Shown in pieces: positions 10,641 through 24,316 of a stretch of DNA of 64,000 bases; position 1 is the first letter of the stretch; the number at the start of each line of letters is the position of its first letter. Below the pieces are notes generated by a model. That model was given only the letters and a program-made list of their open reading frames with translations. It did not search any database and had not been told where the DNA came from. The translations under genes were made by a program, and so were the position numbers. The stretch comes from Symsagittifera roscoffensis (Eukaryota > Xenacoelomorpha > Acoela > Convolutidae), in the NCBI RefSeq assembly GCF_963678635.1, contig NC_087067.1, positions 23,629,547 to 23,693,546 on the forward strand, given 5' to 3'.

Positions 10641-12849
10641 GTATTTTTCCCACAGAGAATCGAGTACTAAAGACAATTATCAAACTTTTTGAATTGATAA
10701 AGCCGGTCGAGAAAAACCGATTTATATCTTTTACTTTATAGTTTGTTTTTGAGCTATTATTGGTTATTATTTAGCTTATTATGAATGTAGCAAAAACTTT
10801 TTTCAAGTCGGGAAAAATTAGTTTCTGAAGCGTCATTTAAAATATTCTAAAAAAAAAACAAGAAATCAAAGAGGCAAAACAATGAAAAAAAAATAAAATT
10901 TTGTTTTTAATTTCATTTCTCCAAAAACGCTATAGCCTTATGTGTCAAATTTAGTAATGCTATAACTTTTCTTTTTGTTCTTTTTATCACAATACGCACA
11001 AAAACAAGGCAAATTAAACATAAATTTTCTCTTAATTTATATCAAATAACAAGAAGTTCAGTGTTTTTTAATCAAAAAAAAAAGAAAAACTCACTTTTAG
11101 TCTTATTTTTTTCAGCAACTTTCTACTCATACAATGATTCAATTCTTAGTATATATTCTTTAACTACGAAGGAAAGTGCGAAATATATGATCTGTTCAGA
11201 TTCGTGCGGTGAACCGCTGTTGTGCTTCTTTTTAAGACCCGGATGCACTTTATGGCTAATTCGACTGTTTTTTTTTTCACTATATATTTGATAAGACTGT
11301 GATGAAACTGAGCTATCTTTAACTATCTTTCTTGCCTAAATATGCATGATTTTCAATCAAAACTGTCAAAAAACCGAAAATTGTTTTTGCGAATAGTTTT
11401 TGCTAACTTTAGAAAGTAACGGCCTCAACTAATGTTGATTATTTTGAGAGTATATATTATTATCCCTTTTCACAACTGATTGCATGTTTTCTTTGATCAT
11501 TGTTGAGTGAGAAGAACGAATCAAAACTTCCACAAACCAAATATTCTCCAAAAACAAACATGCATAAAACCATGAAAAAAGCCATAGTAGATTTTACGAG
11601 GTCACTGAAACAGGCGTGCATTCCAAAAAACGACACACCCTCTCTTCTTGCAAACAATCAACGTGGTACATTAACCATAAGGAGCTGAGCTAAAAATTCA
11701 TTGTTAGATATCTTCATGTATGGAAAGGATTTTGAAGCACATTTTACAGAATCTTAGTCACACCGTTCTACTCGGACGCGTGAATGGATAAAAGTTTTTT
11801 AAATTGCTGAACCAATTTGATAAACTTTTTGACAACAGATTGAGACAAACTTTCCAATTTTTGACAACAGTTTGATACCAATTTTTGGTAGTCTTAACTT
11901 TAATAGTTAGGTAACTAAACTGAGTTATTTCTGACACTTGGGGTCTGATTCCTTTTATCACTTTCTCCAGCTATCAATTGTCTCAGCTCGCAGCCAGATT
12001 TAATGAAATTTAGACCACAACTGGGTAAGGAGATCTCGATTTATTTTAGCCGGATTAAATCCCTGGTCCGGATAATGCCTTAAGTGTCAAACATCCGGAA
12101 ATCCCACAGTTTAAATCTACAATTGTAGCTAGTAAATTATTATTAACCAGACATTGATAATGATTAGTATTTATTCTGCGGGATTAGCGTCGACATATTT
12201 GCCCAAACACAAAAACACTATTATATATATATTATGTAATATGTTATCATAACTATATCGCAACGGTAGGTCCCTTAATACGGTTTCAGCATATCAGCAG
12301 TTTTTGTTGTTCCAACTAGCCCGATATTTGGGCAAACTTGCTCTGCCAGGATAAATTTCCGAGGTCGGGGGTCCAACTTAGGAATCAATGTCAAGTTTGC
12401 GATAATTCAATTTTCTCATAGTTAATTAATTGAATGTCAAAATAGTACGAAAGTTAATCCAGACGCTGTAACTCGCTGTTCGCTGTTTTAAGCTTGGAGC
12501 TAACTTGGTTAATACAGTTTTGATAAATGATTACCACGACAGATTTAGCAAACACCTGTTCTCTTGTTGTTGTCTCTTACTACCTGCTATATAGGATGTC
12601 TTGAAGAACTTATGCAATGTTGCTCGTACAAGAAGCAGTGATATCAAATTGTTCAATTGAAAAAAAACTTTCTTGTTATTTGGTATCCTGAAACTCATTA
12701 GAGAAATCAAATTAATCGAGAAAAATTGCTTCTGAAAACTTTCCTCTAAATAAAAGCCAGGCAATCATGAGTGACATCTTGCTAGAACCAGTAGAGCCAG
12801 TTTCGGTTATTATTGTTTTAGTAAAGGGTGCAGTAACGGAGGAGGGCTA
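10641..12849. other. AT-rich intergenic sequence, no gene seen
   Basis: Only short AT-driven frames occur. The 12000-12500 part is less AT-biased but has neither a coherent frame nor a match to the repeats of this window. Confidence 0.45.
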
Positions 12850-13189
12850 GCCGCTGGGTTGTGGACTCATTCCATTTCCATTTTGGCTGACATGGTTAGC
12901 CAAAAAATTTTCCAAAGGCACCTTTTGGCGCCAATATATACTACGCTTGAGTGGAAAGCGCGGCCAAAAAAAATACGCGAATTTTTGCTCAAATGTTCCA
13001 AAGGTACCTGAAAATGCCTTTTTGGCCTGTTTTTTTTTCAAAATTTTGCATGCGGCGCTGAAATTTTGATCAAAATAGGGTCTTTATAGTTATTTTTGAG
13101 ACCTCAAAATCTCAATATGGTCGACCTAAAAAAAAAGCTCAATAAAATTTTTTGAAAACCTCCCCTCGAGAAAATCCTAAATCCGACCA
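12850..13189 (-). repeat. R1 repeat, copy 2
   Basis: Read on the minus strand it begins GGTCGGATTTAGGATTTTCT, like the copy at 19876. It then runs through the GGTCGACC, GCGGCGCA-like and GGCGCC blocks and the CAGCCAAAATGGAAAT block near the other end. The left limit is uncertain. Its even spread of G/C-rich blocks explains the open frame at 12847-13041, which I do not call a gene. Confidence 0.5.
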
Positions 13190-16100
13190 TGAAAATTTTA
13201 CTACAACAAAAAAAAGATGGAATAAGTGACAATAAAAAATGAAATAGGGTTACAATGTAGTGGAAATAGATTGTGGGAGGTCAGCTTCTAATCAACTTTG
13301 GTCTAACTTTCCCTGATTATAGTTTTCAGATCAATTTTTCTCAGCATTGAGACCAATTTCCTCAATTTGTTTGAAAGTCCGATTTACGGCTAATAGGGCA
13401 TTTGTAAGAAAATACACTTGACTTACTACTAGTTTTACTGTGGTTCCTAAAACTTGGCAGGAAAATCAAACTTCGTTTTTTGGTCGGAACAACAAGCTGG
13501 TCCCACGTTGGCATTATAGCTTGGCTTGCTTTGTGTCTGAAAAAGGCTTGTTCAAGATTTTCAGAAAGCTAAGAATCATAAGCCCTATCATATCAAAAAT
13601 CAAATGCGCTAATCAGTTTCGACAAAAATTTTTTCAATTTGTTTTGACAAAAATGTTGTTGTTTTGAAAAAAAAAATTAGCTAGTAATGTAACCCAAGTT
13701 TAATATTTTGAACTTTTTCATACAAATTTGTAGAAACCAATCATTTCTTATCAATTCTCAGCATTTCCGCTATTTTCTATATTTGCCAAAACTCAAACTA
13801 ATTTGAGAACAAGTGGTTCATTTTTCCAAATACTTTTGTCGTTTTATCTGAATTACTAAAATCAGCACTGGAGCACAATCATTTCCATGCGTCATGAACT
13901 ACATGCCATAGACAAACTAAGAACTAATTTTGCCAATTACCCTCTAACATACTATCTAAGAAAAAAGATCGCTAATTTTAGGTGCAGCTTTTCAGGTTTT
14001 TCAGATACATTTGACGCCAGCAAAGAAAAAACAAGTTGATCTTAGCCGTGATAAACAATGTCAGAAGTTTCCCAATCTTTTAAACACTAAAAGTAGTTTA
14101 TTCATATTGATCTTTACAAGAAAAAAAAAGATAAAGTTTACAATTAAATTTTTGATTTTTTTACCCTCAATTTCACAATTCAAAGAAAAATTCCGATATA
14201 ACCATTGCAAAAATAAGATCGAAAAGAGAAAATATATTTTCCAAAGTTTCTTAAACCACTTGAACTCAAGTAAATTGCTAAACCTGAATCAAAGATTCAA
14301 TAAAACTTTTTAAATTGTGGCGCGGGATGCTTACGAACAAACATTTAGCTTCAAGACAAAAAAAATAAAGCTGATCGTAATCTGTATTGGAGAACTTTGC
14401 TAATAATTATGCAGTTTAGAAGTAAAATGAGGATCGTTTTAAAGCATTCGTTTTTGTCGATAAATAAAGAAAAAATGCGTTATCTGTGATTTTTTTCTCC
14501 AAACTAATTTTGAGTAATTCTATCAATTCATTGCTAGTTTCTAGCATCTGATAGATATTGATATCCTGATGTCTGAAAGATATTTCATTTGCAAAATTTT
14601 TGTACAGATGTGAGTTAATATTGTGCGCACAGTTTCTACTTTTTTAAAACGCGTGATTTGAGTTATTAAAAACAAACTATGGCATTTAATTGCGCGCTAT
14701 TTTTTTTTCAAATTTAACTGTGACATGGTCAATAAAATTTTTCAGCTCGGAAGCAGTTTCAATTTAACTTTTTTCAAAATGCTTGGTTCAAGCTATATAA
14801 TGAGTTGGAGTCAAGATACAAGCATAATATAATATACAATAAAACTGCTCGTATCAGGCCGAAACCTAGAATGTTCCAACTGCCCTTTAATTAATCTCCA
14901 ATACTTTTGTGAAAAGAAACATCAGCAAGCTATGAAATTTAGACTAATAATATGATTTTTAAAAAAGTTAAATTTGAGTCGTTTCTGGAATTAATAGGGC
15001 TAAATAGCTTTTTACCTCATTTCAACTTGCAGCGATTTTGTAGTGCATTATAATTCGCCATAATTCACAAAACATTTTTTTTAGCATCAAACTTGTAAAG
15101 GATTTTTTGCGTAGACCAGCCGCAAGTTAATATAGTGCTGTGCACACCCAGCAGGTTCCACGAAAATTCGGGCATCGAACCCTTGAGAAAAAAGTTTTTT
15201 GGAAATTGGTATGAATAAAAATTACCACTCCGAGTCCTTATACATTCATCACTTTCTTCAAACAACAAGACCGTAAATCTACAAGACAATGAAGCATTTT
15301 TGTACAACTGTGAGAAACGTTGAACTTATTTTGTGTAAGATTTGCTAAGTATTTTCATTAAAAGGTGAAGGCGAGCTTTATTTTGATTGGTAGAAGCATT
15401 ACGTAATTTTGCATTAGGACAACGAAACCAATCTTCGATTTTGACTTTTTTTAAGAAACAAAATTTGTTCTACTTTTCACAAAATTTTTTCATAAAAAAA
15501 GAACTTTGCATCTAAGCACTATCACAGGAAACGTGCGAAATTTATAACAGGGGCGAAATTGATAGTTGGGCGAAATTTATAACAGGATGATATAAAATTT
15601 ATGCAAAATCTGAAAAAAATCTGAAAACTATTACCATATCTAGTTTAACAGATCTGTAAAAATAAATTGAAGGGATAATTTTGCCTTGCGGTAAATGGTT
15701 TAATGAACACTCAAGTCTCAATGAAGTTTTTTATTTTTTAAGTTCATAATAGACTTAGTTGCCTTTTTTGGTTTTGAAGTAAATGCCGCCATCATTGTTA
15801 AACACAGTCTGAAAACTGGGCATGACGCTCGCCAAGAAGTATAACTACAGAAAAATTTTGTATCACTACAAAACTATAGCCTAAATGAGATGGTTCAAAA
15901 TGACATTGACTCTTACGTTGAACAAACTGTTTCCGTTTGAGTTTCTAAATTGTTTCTTAATGTCTTCTCTACGAAAAATAATATATGTTTAAAGAAACAT
16001 TGAGATATTTTCGGTACAGAAAATTTTGGTTAGTTACGGTTTAGTTTGGTTGCAGTTTTCCGAAGTTTTTGGAAAAAAACAAGATGATTATAGCTGAATT

Positions 16101-19100
16101 ATGAACAAGGAAAGCCTTCGGAAGCTCGTACAAGTCTTCATTGGTAGGTTTTTTGCTGAAAAAGAAAGCGATCCTTGCGACAAATAAATGAACATTTTGA
16201 AAAACAAATGAAAAAAAATCAGTAAAAATTGTCAAACTAGACAAATAGACAAATTTTTGTTTAAAAACGCATCTCTACATGTTCGAGTTCAAACAGCTAC
16301 TTTTTCAAAATGTAAGTAGACCCGTTAATACTACTTCATTTCGAGGATTGGTTATCAAAAGTGATAAAAAGTACATTAACTTTTTTAGTTTTCGATCCTT
16401 TGGCGTTTTATTTTTCCTCTCCCAAGTCAGGTTTTTACCCCTCAAGAGAAAAATTGAATAAACAACAGCTGAGTTTTACAATTTTCCATACTCAACGGGT
16501 TGTAAAATCATCTATAATGGAGTCAATAACAATTAATGAACGCCCATTGTTGTTAAATTATTTCCTCGATGTTGAATTATTAACAGCCCTAAAAATCGGT
16601 AGCAACGTGATTTTTTTCTGATTCTCAGTTTAATTAATCAGCAGCTGTTTTACGATACCCACTTAGTTACAAGGTAATCAAATGTGCTTTTCCTCATGTA
16701 ATATATCCATTATTGATCAGTATTTATCATCTTTGTGAGAAACTGTTAGATTTCTATCAATTTTTAACGTAGCAACTATTCTGGTTTAAAAAAGTATCAA
16801 TTTTTGATAGAAGTTTATTTCATTTTAGTGAGATTTATGTGTTCAATAAGTTCCGCTCTATGAACCGGAAGTTGTAAAGAGGAGACCATAACAATGTCTG
16901 AATCGTTATTTTAAAAAACCAGTAAGTTAACCAATATAGATTAAAATTTCATGGTTTTATTGCTATTTGTAGCTAATGTTCAACTTTTCACTTCGAATTT
17001 TTGGATTTTTTAAGTTTTTTAAAATTAAGTTCTTTTTAGAGCGAGAAGGATATATGGTTAAATGTGTTTAAATATTCTTTTCATACTTATTAAATTCCGC
17101 CAAGATAAAGAGAAAAAGATAATTTTGTTTCATTTTTGAACAAGGGGACTATAATGAAAATATTCAAATTGCTAGAAAGAAAAAAGTAACCAAAAGTACC
17201 GATTTCAATATGTCACTTTTATACAAAAGCTCGAAAATTTTAAATTGTATTTCTTGATCAAAATTGACATTTGCTAATTGAATTTTTATATGATTGAAAA
17301 CAGGAAGATAACACGATAGTCATCGAATACATTCGCGTTCTCGGCTACTTGAAGCTTTTAAACAATTCTCTGAAACTCATTGATGTTTTCAAGTCCGTTC
17401 AATTGGCCCAACGTCAAAATAGCCATAGTTCCCAAGCAGCTATATAGAAAAAAATCTCTAAGTTGAACGATTTGGAATTTTAATTTCATGTTTCAGTAAT
17501 CGAAAAAAAAATAGAGCAACAAAATTAAATTATGAAACGTATGAAGTTTTGCTTCTTTTATGCCGAAAAATGAATGCTAACATTTTTAAACAAAAAAATT
17601 GCTAACATTTACATACAGGCAATGTTTTAAATAAAATTATAAAGAGAAAATTTTCGGTTAGTTGATAACTTGGCGATGTTTACTTAATTTTAGGAAGGTG
17701 ATGAGAAAAACGGAATAATGGATTAATCGGGGAAAAGTATCCCTTCTATCTTCTTGAGATCGCTTCTCGCATTTTGAAGAGCATTTTGTTTACTTATAGC
17801 TAAAACCTCTTCTGACTGCTATCACTAAAACATCTTTAAATACCAGAAATAACCGATGAAAAACAAGTGAGAAAATTGATGATGGATGATGCATCACGAA
17901 CACACCAAAAATATTCAAGCAAATTTGAGCAAAAAAAAACTGCACTTTGAAAAAGCCATGTTTTGAGCAAAAATGAGCTTTCTAAAAAAGGCAAAACTAT
18001 TCAAGAAATTTTTTGAGCAAAAAGAAACCGCTTTATTTGAGGTTTTGAGCAAAAGTTTTGAGCATAAATGCTCTTTTGAAAAAAGGCAACCCCCTTTTTG
18101 TAGTCTTCTATTATTGTGGGGAGGGGGGCAATAAGCCATTAGCCATACCAGATTGAAAGTAAAAACACAATGTACACTTAAAAAGGTACCTTCAACTTGC
18201 CATTTATTTTTACGTAAATCACTAAAATATTTAGTCTTAACTCAGAATAAGATTTTTTTTGATATTATCCATTAGTGTGATCTGAACGCACAAAAGCGTT
18301 TTTTGGTTTCACTCTTTTTGTAAGCACTTTCTCTTTCAACTTCTAAAGCGATTTTGTTTTCAACCCGTATTTTCTCGCTTTTAGCCCTAAATCCCCCTTC
18401 TCTCGTAGTCAAAAAAGAGCTTGAAGAGCCCTTATCTTTATGGATGTTGCAAGTTCAAAACTCTCAACTATTAATGGATGTATTGTAAATAAGTGGGCTA
18501 TACATACTTATAAGTATGAGCATAATGCATATTGCCCTCTAATTAGTCCTTTTGAAACAAGAAAACGAGACAGCCTCTTAGATCGAAATATTTTAACAAC
18601 TTTTTCCTTTTACTTTTAAAGAAGCTTTTCTTTTGTTTCTTGAACAAAAACAAGAGACTTGTTGTTTCAAACGGGAATATTTGACGTTGAACGTGGCTAT
18701 TAGTGGCGAAATTAACAATATTTTTTTTTCAATTTTTGTAGCTTGGGGCTAGCTTTCAATCAATAAAACTGTTTTGACTACAACTCCACAAAAAGACAAA
18801 TAATTGTGTTGAATTTTTTGTAAAAGTTATTGAATGTTGTAAAAGTTATTGAGTAAAAGTTAAATCGGGGGGACCTGGGAGTGTGAACAAAAGAAAAAAC
18901 CGAAAATTAATCAAAATGTATCAAAATGAGTAGGTGGGAATATTTTTACGGGTTGTAAAACTGCCTGATTGTTCCGAAAACAAGATTTGCTTAAAAACAG
19001 ATAATCGGAGAAATGTGAAATCAAAAGTTATTCATAGAGGGAAAAAATACCTAGTGGATGTTCACTAACACTCAGATTTTTTTCTCCAAACTTACTAAAA

Positions 19101-19159
19101 TTACAGTGGTTAGAGCTCGGAATAGTTTGTGTCAATTCAAAAGCTTTTCGCTACCTCAG
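13190..19159. other. Long AT-rich stretch without a supported gene
   Basis: Six kilobases with only random-looking small frames. Minor local repeats: GCGAAATTTATAACAGG and variants three times at 15536-15590, TTTTGAGCAAAA-type motifs about six times at 17924-18070, and GTAAAAGTTATTGA twice near 18820-18860. I see no splice-bounded coding exon. Confidence 0.45.
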
Positions 19160-19290
19160 TAACATGAAACAACGCTATCGCACAGTCAACAAAACTCGTT
19201 TGAAGAAAATGAAAACTTATATTTTTTCTATGAATATGGTCGGAACTTTCTGTGCTACTTGCAGAGCAACCGGCTACCCATGTTTGTTTT
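19160..19290 (+). repeat. R3 dispersed repeat, end fragment
   Basis: The block ATGGTCGGAACTTTCTGTGC, then ACTTGCAGAGCAACCGGCTA at 19236-19276, is the R3 right end, closely matching 10580-10625 and 33720-33765. Only this end is clear. The open frame that spans it is not a gene. Confidence 0.45.
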
Positions 19291-19875
19291 TGCCATTAGG
19301 AGTTCTGGGTAGAAACGTTTCAAATGGGAGGGATAAGGGAGGGGATGGTAATCTGGTAGGACTTTTTTAAGATGTTATTATGTTACGTTAAAATTTTTGT
19401 ACTAATTGTACGTAAAGACACCGATACTAATTGCACGTAATTTACATCAGCCAAGATCTGGTTTCTCAACAGTTTGGAATCTTTTGAACTATTTCCCCCT
19501 TTTGCAAGAAGGGGAGATTTTTGACTAGGTAAAAAATTTCCGTAATCTTTCCGGTAGCATGTTTTCTACATAGGGGTGGCAACTCGTGACTAAGTACCAT
19601 AGGGGAGCGGGGATATTTCAAGATATCAACAGTTAGTGATTGAATGCCTGGTTTCTGATTGAATCGTAGGAGTTGAACATGACAGAAGTAATCAATTGGC
19701 AGACATTTACATTATGTTCGTTAGTTAACTTTCAGTAGTCAAAATTATGAAAGAAAGCATGAAAACCGAATGGCGGAGTGGGACAATTTTAAAGATTGTG
19801 ACTAAAATCAAATGATTTGAGCCTTCATTTGCTGAAAGTTAGGTAGGATGAGATTTCTCCTTCTTAAAAAAATTG
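19291..19875. other. Intergenic sequence, no gene seen
   Basis: Nothing supported on either strand. It separates the R3 fragment from the R1 copy that follows. Confidence 0.4.
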
Positions 19876-20195
19876 CAGGGGCGGATCTAGGATTTTCTCG
19901 AGGGGGCGGATTTTCAAAAATAGTTTCGAAATTTTGTCGACCTTTTTTTTTGGTCGTTTAAACTGATTTTCCGAGCTCTCCCAATAACTCTAAAATGTTC
20001 CTGTTTTGGCCAAACTTTCTGCGCTGCGCCGCAGGCAAAGCTTTACAAAAAAGGCCAAAAAAGCGTTATTAGGCTTTTTTGGAAATTTTTTACTAAAAAT
20101 TTGCGTTCGCAAAAGGCGCCTTTAAAAAAATTTTACAAGAGTCCGTCAGCCAAAAATGGAAATCTCATAATAATTTAAAGGGGGACTCAATGGAC
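19876..20195 (+). repeat. R1 repeat, copy 3 (best left end)
   Basis: It starts CAGGGGCGGATCTAGGATTT, then has GTCGACC, TTTTCCGAGCTCTCC, GCGCCGCAGGC, GGCGCC and CAGCCAAAAATGGAAAT blocks shared with the copies at 12.9, 23.4, 26.7 and 30.1 kb. CAGGG...CCCTG termini with no coding capacity suggest a hAT-like non-autonomous DNA element. The superfamily is inference because no clean 8-bp target duplication was found. Confidence 0.55.
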
Positions 20196-22879
20196 TTAAA
20201 TGCATCTGTCCTAGTAAATTTTTTTTTTCATTCTAAAAGATTTTGAGTTTTGGTATTATGAATTTTGGGTGCTCCAATATTCGTTAAAAAATCTGGCTCA
20301 TAATTTCATAACACTCAAACTGTTTTCAAGTTGTTATAAACATTCCGCAAGCACATACTGAGATATCTACCCCTCGCAAAAATAGCACATTTTAAACTTT
20401 CAATTTACTTTCAATTTTTAGTCAAAAATTATACTTTTTGCAGAACATTTTTTATTTTTTATAAAAATGTTTTTTTTATCTTTGTTTCCTGCAAAAATTT
20501 AAAATTTACGTTTTTTAGGTAGTCAGTCTATAATTTTGCTTTAAATAATATATATATATATATACAATAAAGCGACCTTTGAAACTAATTAACAAACTTT
20601 TTTGTAATATAAAAAAAGATTTAATAATCTAATCAGTCATCTTTTCAAACAAAGATGAAAACTTATTTAAAAGGTATTAGACATCTTTTAAAAACCAAAA
20701 TTTACCAAATAAATTATAAAGAACATTTTTTCGATAATTTTGGAGTTGAGAACGTTTTTATGATTAAAAGGCAGTCAAAATGAAATTTGGTGCAGCAAAG
20801 ATGTAACGAATTGTGTCAAAACGGTTCTTCTGGAATAAGAGTTTGAAACATCAAAAAATGAATCTTTTTCCTGATAATTTGCAATTAAAGACTCGTCGGA
20901 ATTGTGTTTAGTGGTTTGTACATTAAGTTAAGGAAATTTTTAGCAACATCAGGACACCAAATAATTTTATTTTATTTTCAGTTTGTAAGTTTTGTTTGTA
21001 TGTCAGAAACATAGTTCAAATCATAATGCAGATATAAATCGAACTACTCCTAATGTGAATAAATCCAATTTCACCCTCGTTACCAGGAAATCAGAAGAAA
21101 AAAATGCATCAACAAGAACTTTGGGAGGTTGTTTAATATCAACTTATTATTTTTTCATAAAAAAGTGAAATTTGTGGGAACAATTTTAACAGATAGTCAA
21201 CAAACAAATGGAAAAAGTCAATGAATGCAAATCGAAAAAATATTCGTTTCTTTTTAAAAAAATTTCATTCTCAGATTTTGAAAAAAAGGATAACCTTAGA
21301 GAAAATGTTTCAATATAAAAAACAAACTATGAGCATTTTTTGTGATAAATTTTGTTCAATTAGAGAGTACTTTTTCAATAAGTAAATTTTTCAATTACCT
21401 TGGAAATATGAAAACAAATTCAACGTTCGAAATTAAAATTGGTTACGTTTTTTGTGACTTTTAAACTTTTGCTGTTCGATAGTAGATTTTGATTTTCTAG
21501 TCACAAAGAAATTTGCCTGACCAGAAAAATAAATCAAAAGACAAATCGCGGAAAGGTAAATTCGCCTGAACAATATTTGAGACTTTTTCTTTAAAAAAAA
21601 AACAAAAAGCAAAACAATCATCAAATTCTGTACAAGAATCTGATCTACGTTCACCGACTCCAACAAAATTGACTATCTCGGTATCAAAAAAGGGTAAAAC
21701 TATGTAAGCTATTCCTCACTTTGGTCAAACAAAACTGTTAATCATCTTTAACCATAAAAAATATTATGAAAATTTTGTTAAGAAAATGGAAATTAGGAGA
21801 GACAGAATGGGTTTGTTTTTAGTCGATTTTCAAAACTTTGCGCAGATCTGCTGGGTAATTTTCCGGTGATATAATGAATTAATGTCAAAATTAGAGAGCA
21901 AGGTATATTCGCTTTTCAGTTTGTGATTCGGTTCCTTCATTGTCCAGAAAAAGAAGGTCAGCATTGTGGTTTTGATTCAAACTCAGTGAATTCAATTTTT
22001 CGATTTCATTTTCAGAGCTCAGAATTTCATCAAAATTTCAAAGTAACTGTCATTTAAGATTAGATAGGCACAAAAAACATTATAGTTTCAACTCAGCAAA
22101 TCTTATCTCTATGCTAACTTTATATTTTTTATGACTTACAAAAAATCTCAGTTCTGTAAGGTCAAAGTGTTTTTGTTTTCGTTAAACTTCAGCGCTGAAT
22201 TTTGAAAATTTTAGCAGATTGTTTGGTTTTTCTAACATTTAGGGAAAAAATGATTCATTAGTTCTTGCTATTTCTGTGGTTAAACTTTCGCACAAAGTGA
22301 GGGAAAATTGGAGAGCTGATTGTTTTGTTTTTCACCAGACGAAAATCGACTTTTCATCTACCCATTTTATATGTCATTTGAAAAATATCGGTTGTTCAAA
22401 CTCAAATGTTTTAGTTTGATCGCCCGTGATCATTTTTTAAAAAGTCTGGTGTCTGCTGATTTGGTTAACTTGGTACAATCAACACACGATATAGTTCATG
22501 CGGTTATGAACAAGTGACGCTTCAATACGGCTCATTAAAAGATTCCAGCTTGATTAAAAGTTGAGCTACATTATTTTACTGCTAACTTAAGAGACACGGT
22601 TTCTCTACAGAGCGTATGCGCGTAAAAGTTTCATAAAACCTGAAAAAAGCAAAATTTTTATTTATTCTGAAAATTATATCGACGTTCAAATTGACAATTT
22701 TTCTATGCCTCATAAAACATGGAGGTGATGACACTGGATTCATTTCATTTCATCAAAATAAAAAAAAACATAATAAATATAGAGTCAAATCACTACTGAA
22801 TATTATCCAAAATCATTTTTCCACTGTTATCAAAAATGCTCCTGAGCTACTTAGCTTCTTGGAAATTTATTCAAACTAG
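20196..22879. other. AT-rich intergenic sequence with an (AT)n tract
   Basis: A pure AT dinucleotide run lies at about 20547-20564. The rest shows no coding exon, and the open frames at 21433-21666 and 22320-22879 look random. Confidence 0.45.
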
Positions 22880-23381
22880 TCTTTTCAAAAATGTCTATAA
22901 TGACCATTTGAAAAATGCGGAGGAGTTTTATATTCGGGTGTGTTTAGTTTCTTTTTTTTGTGTTTATCATCCAAATGGGCGGGAAGGTTTAAGCCCTTTT
23001 AGTCTTGCTTCGAACGACATCAAAAAAAATTTCAAAAATTGTCCCAATATTAAAAAAAAAACGGTTTTTTCGAGCGAATGAAGCTAGCAAGCAGGCTTGT
23101 TATAGCTTCTTTTAATAGCTCAATAGCTACAATAATTTAATTAAGGCCGTACCATCACCTCAAGTATCATATTTTTTTGTGTATTTTTGCACTTTTTTTA
23201 GAATCAAAAAAAAATTTTCTACAAAAGTGTTGTCCAATGTGCTTATTTTACTATGAAAGACGAGCTCACCTAAGCTCTGGTTTTTTCTAGATCTTTTTTT
23301 CATACCAAGCAGAAAAAAGTACACTAATTCGAAAACCTTTTTGTGTTTTTTTAAGACATGGTCGGAACATTCTGTGCTAAT
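22880..23381 (+). repeat. R3 dispersed repeat, copy cut by an R1 insertion
   Basis: It holds the left block GAAAAATGCGGAGGAGTTTT and, at the right, ACATGGTCGGAACATTCTGT followed by GCTAAT. There R3 stops and an R1 element begins with CAGGGGCGGATC. The rest of the R3 end is missing. Confidence 0.5.
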
Positions 23382-23815
23382 CAGGGGCGGATCTTCGAAA
23401 ATTTTGACGACCTTTTATTTTAGGTCCACCAAATTGATTTTCCGAGCTCTCCTAAAGCACTAAAAAGACGCAGTTTTGGCCAAATTTTCTGCGCCGCAGG
23501 CAAATTTTTTGGGCACTTTTTAGAAAATTTTTTTAGCGCGCTCACCTCCAAAGTTTGTATATATTGGCGGAGAAGGCGGCTTTGGAAAAATTTTAAGGTC
23601 GGTCAACCAAAAATGGATTTCCTAAAAAGTACAGTCCGCCAGCAAATGAACAGTCCGCCAGCAAATTTCTTAGGCCTTTTTTGGAAACAATTTTTAGCGC
23701 GCTCCCCCTCAAAGTTTGTATATATTGGCGGAGAAGGCGGCTTTGGAAAAATTTTAGGGTCGGTCAACCAAAAATGAATTTCCTAAAAAGTACAGTCCGC
23801 CGTTAACAAAATGTT
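23382..23815 (+). repeat. R1 repeat, copy 4, with an internal tandem duplication
   Basis: It begins CAGGGGCGGATCTTCGAAAA. A segment of about 140 bp containing AAGTTTGTATATATTGGCGG, GGTCGGTCAACCAAAAATG and AAAGTACAGTCCGCC occurs twice (around 23525-23645 and 23680-23803). The element sits directly against a truncated R3 copy and probably inserted into it. Confidence 0.55.
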
Positions 23816-24316
23816 AACGAAAAACATTTGCAAGCAAATTACTCTCAATCAGCAAAAAAAAACGTGTTAAATTTGTTTAAAATTATCTAAAAACATTTTT
23901 AATAGCTTTCAGGAAGTTTTGTATTAGAAAAATGCTGATCATTTTTTTTTTTCATTATAAAAACAAAAATTGAGTTTTTTTATTGAAACAAATTTTTTTT
24001 TCTATTAATCAGGGCGCTTAATGCAATTCAAACCAGGAACAAAATTTCTTTAATCTGTTATATTTTATTCGTAAGGGCGTCAACCCGGGTAACCATTGCT
24101 GTTCTGGTACAATTTTTGTACAGTTTTTTGTACATGTTTTGGTAACCAACCCTGATATCATCCTAGAAAGGAATTTTCTGGGAATTCAATTGCAAGTTTG
24201 TTATCGTTGCTTTTGAGACACTAAAAAAAGAAGAAGCGTCTGGCTGGAATATCTGACCGCCATTTTTTATTCAAAAACAGAAATCATTGTGAGAAATATT
24301 TGTTGGCTGAAACTAA
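23816..24316. other. Intergenic sequence, no gene seen
   Basis: AT-rich; no frame or repeat I can support. Confidence 0.4.

Noticed and set aside
12847..13041. Minus-strand 64-codon frame
   Set aside because: It lies in the R1 repeat; other R1 copies do not keep the frame open.
18080..18139. Short Cys- and Pro-containing start of the minus frame at 17915-18139
   Set aside because: The rest of the frame is made of low-complexity TTTTGAGCAAAA repeats; no splice or family support.
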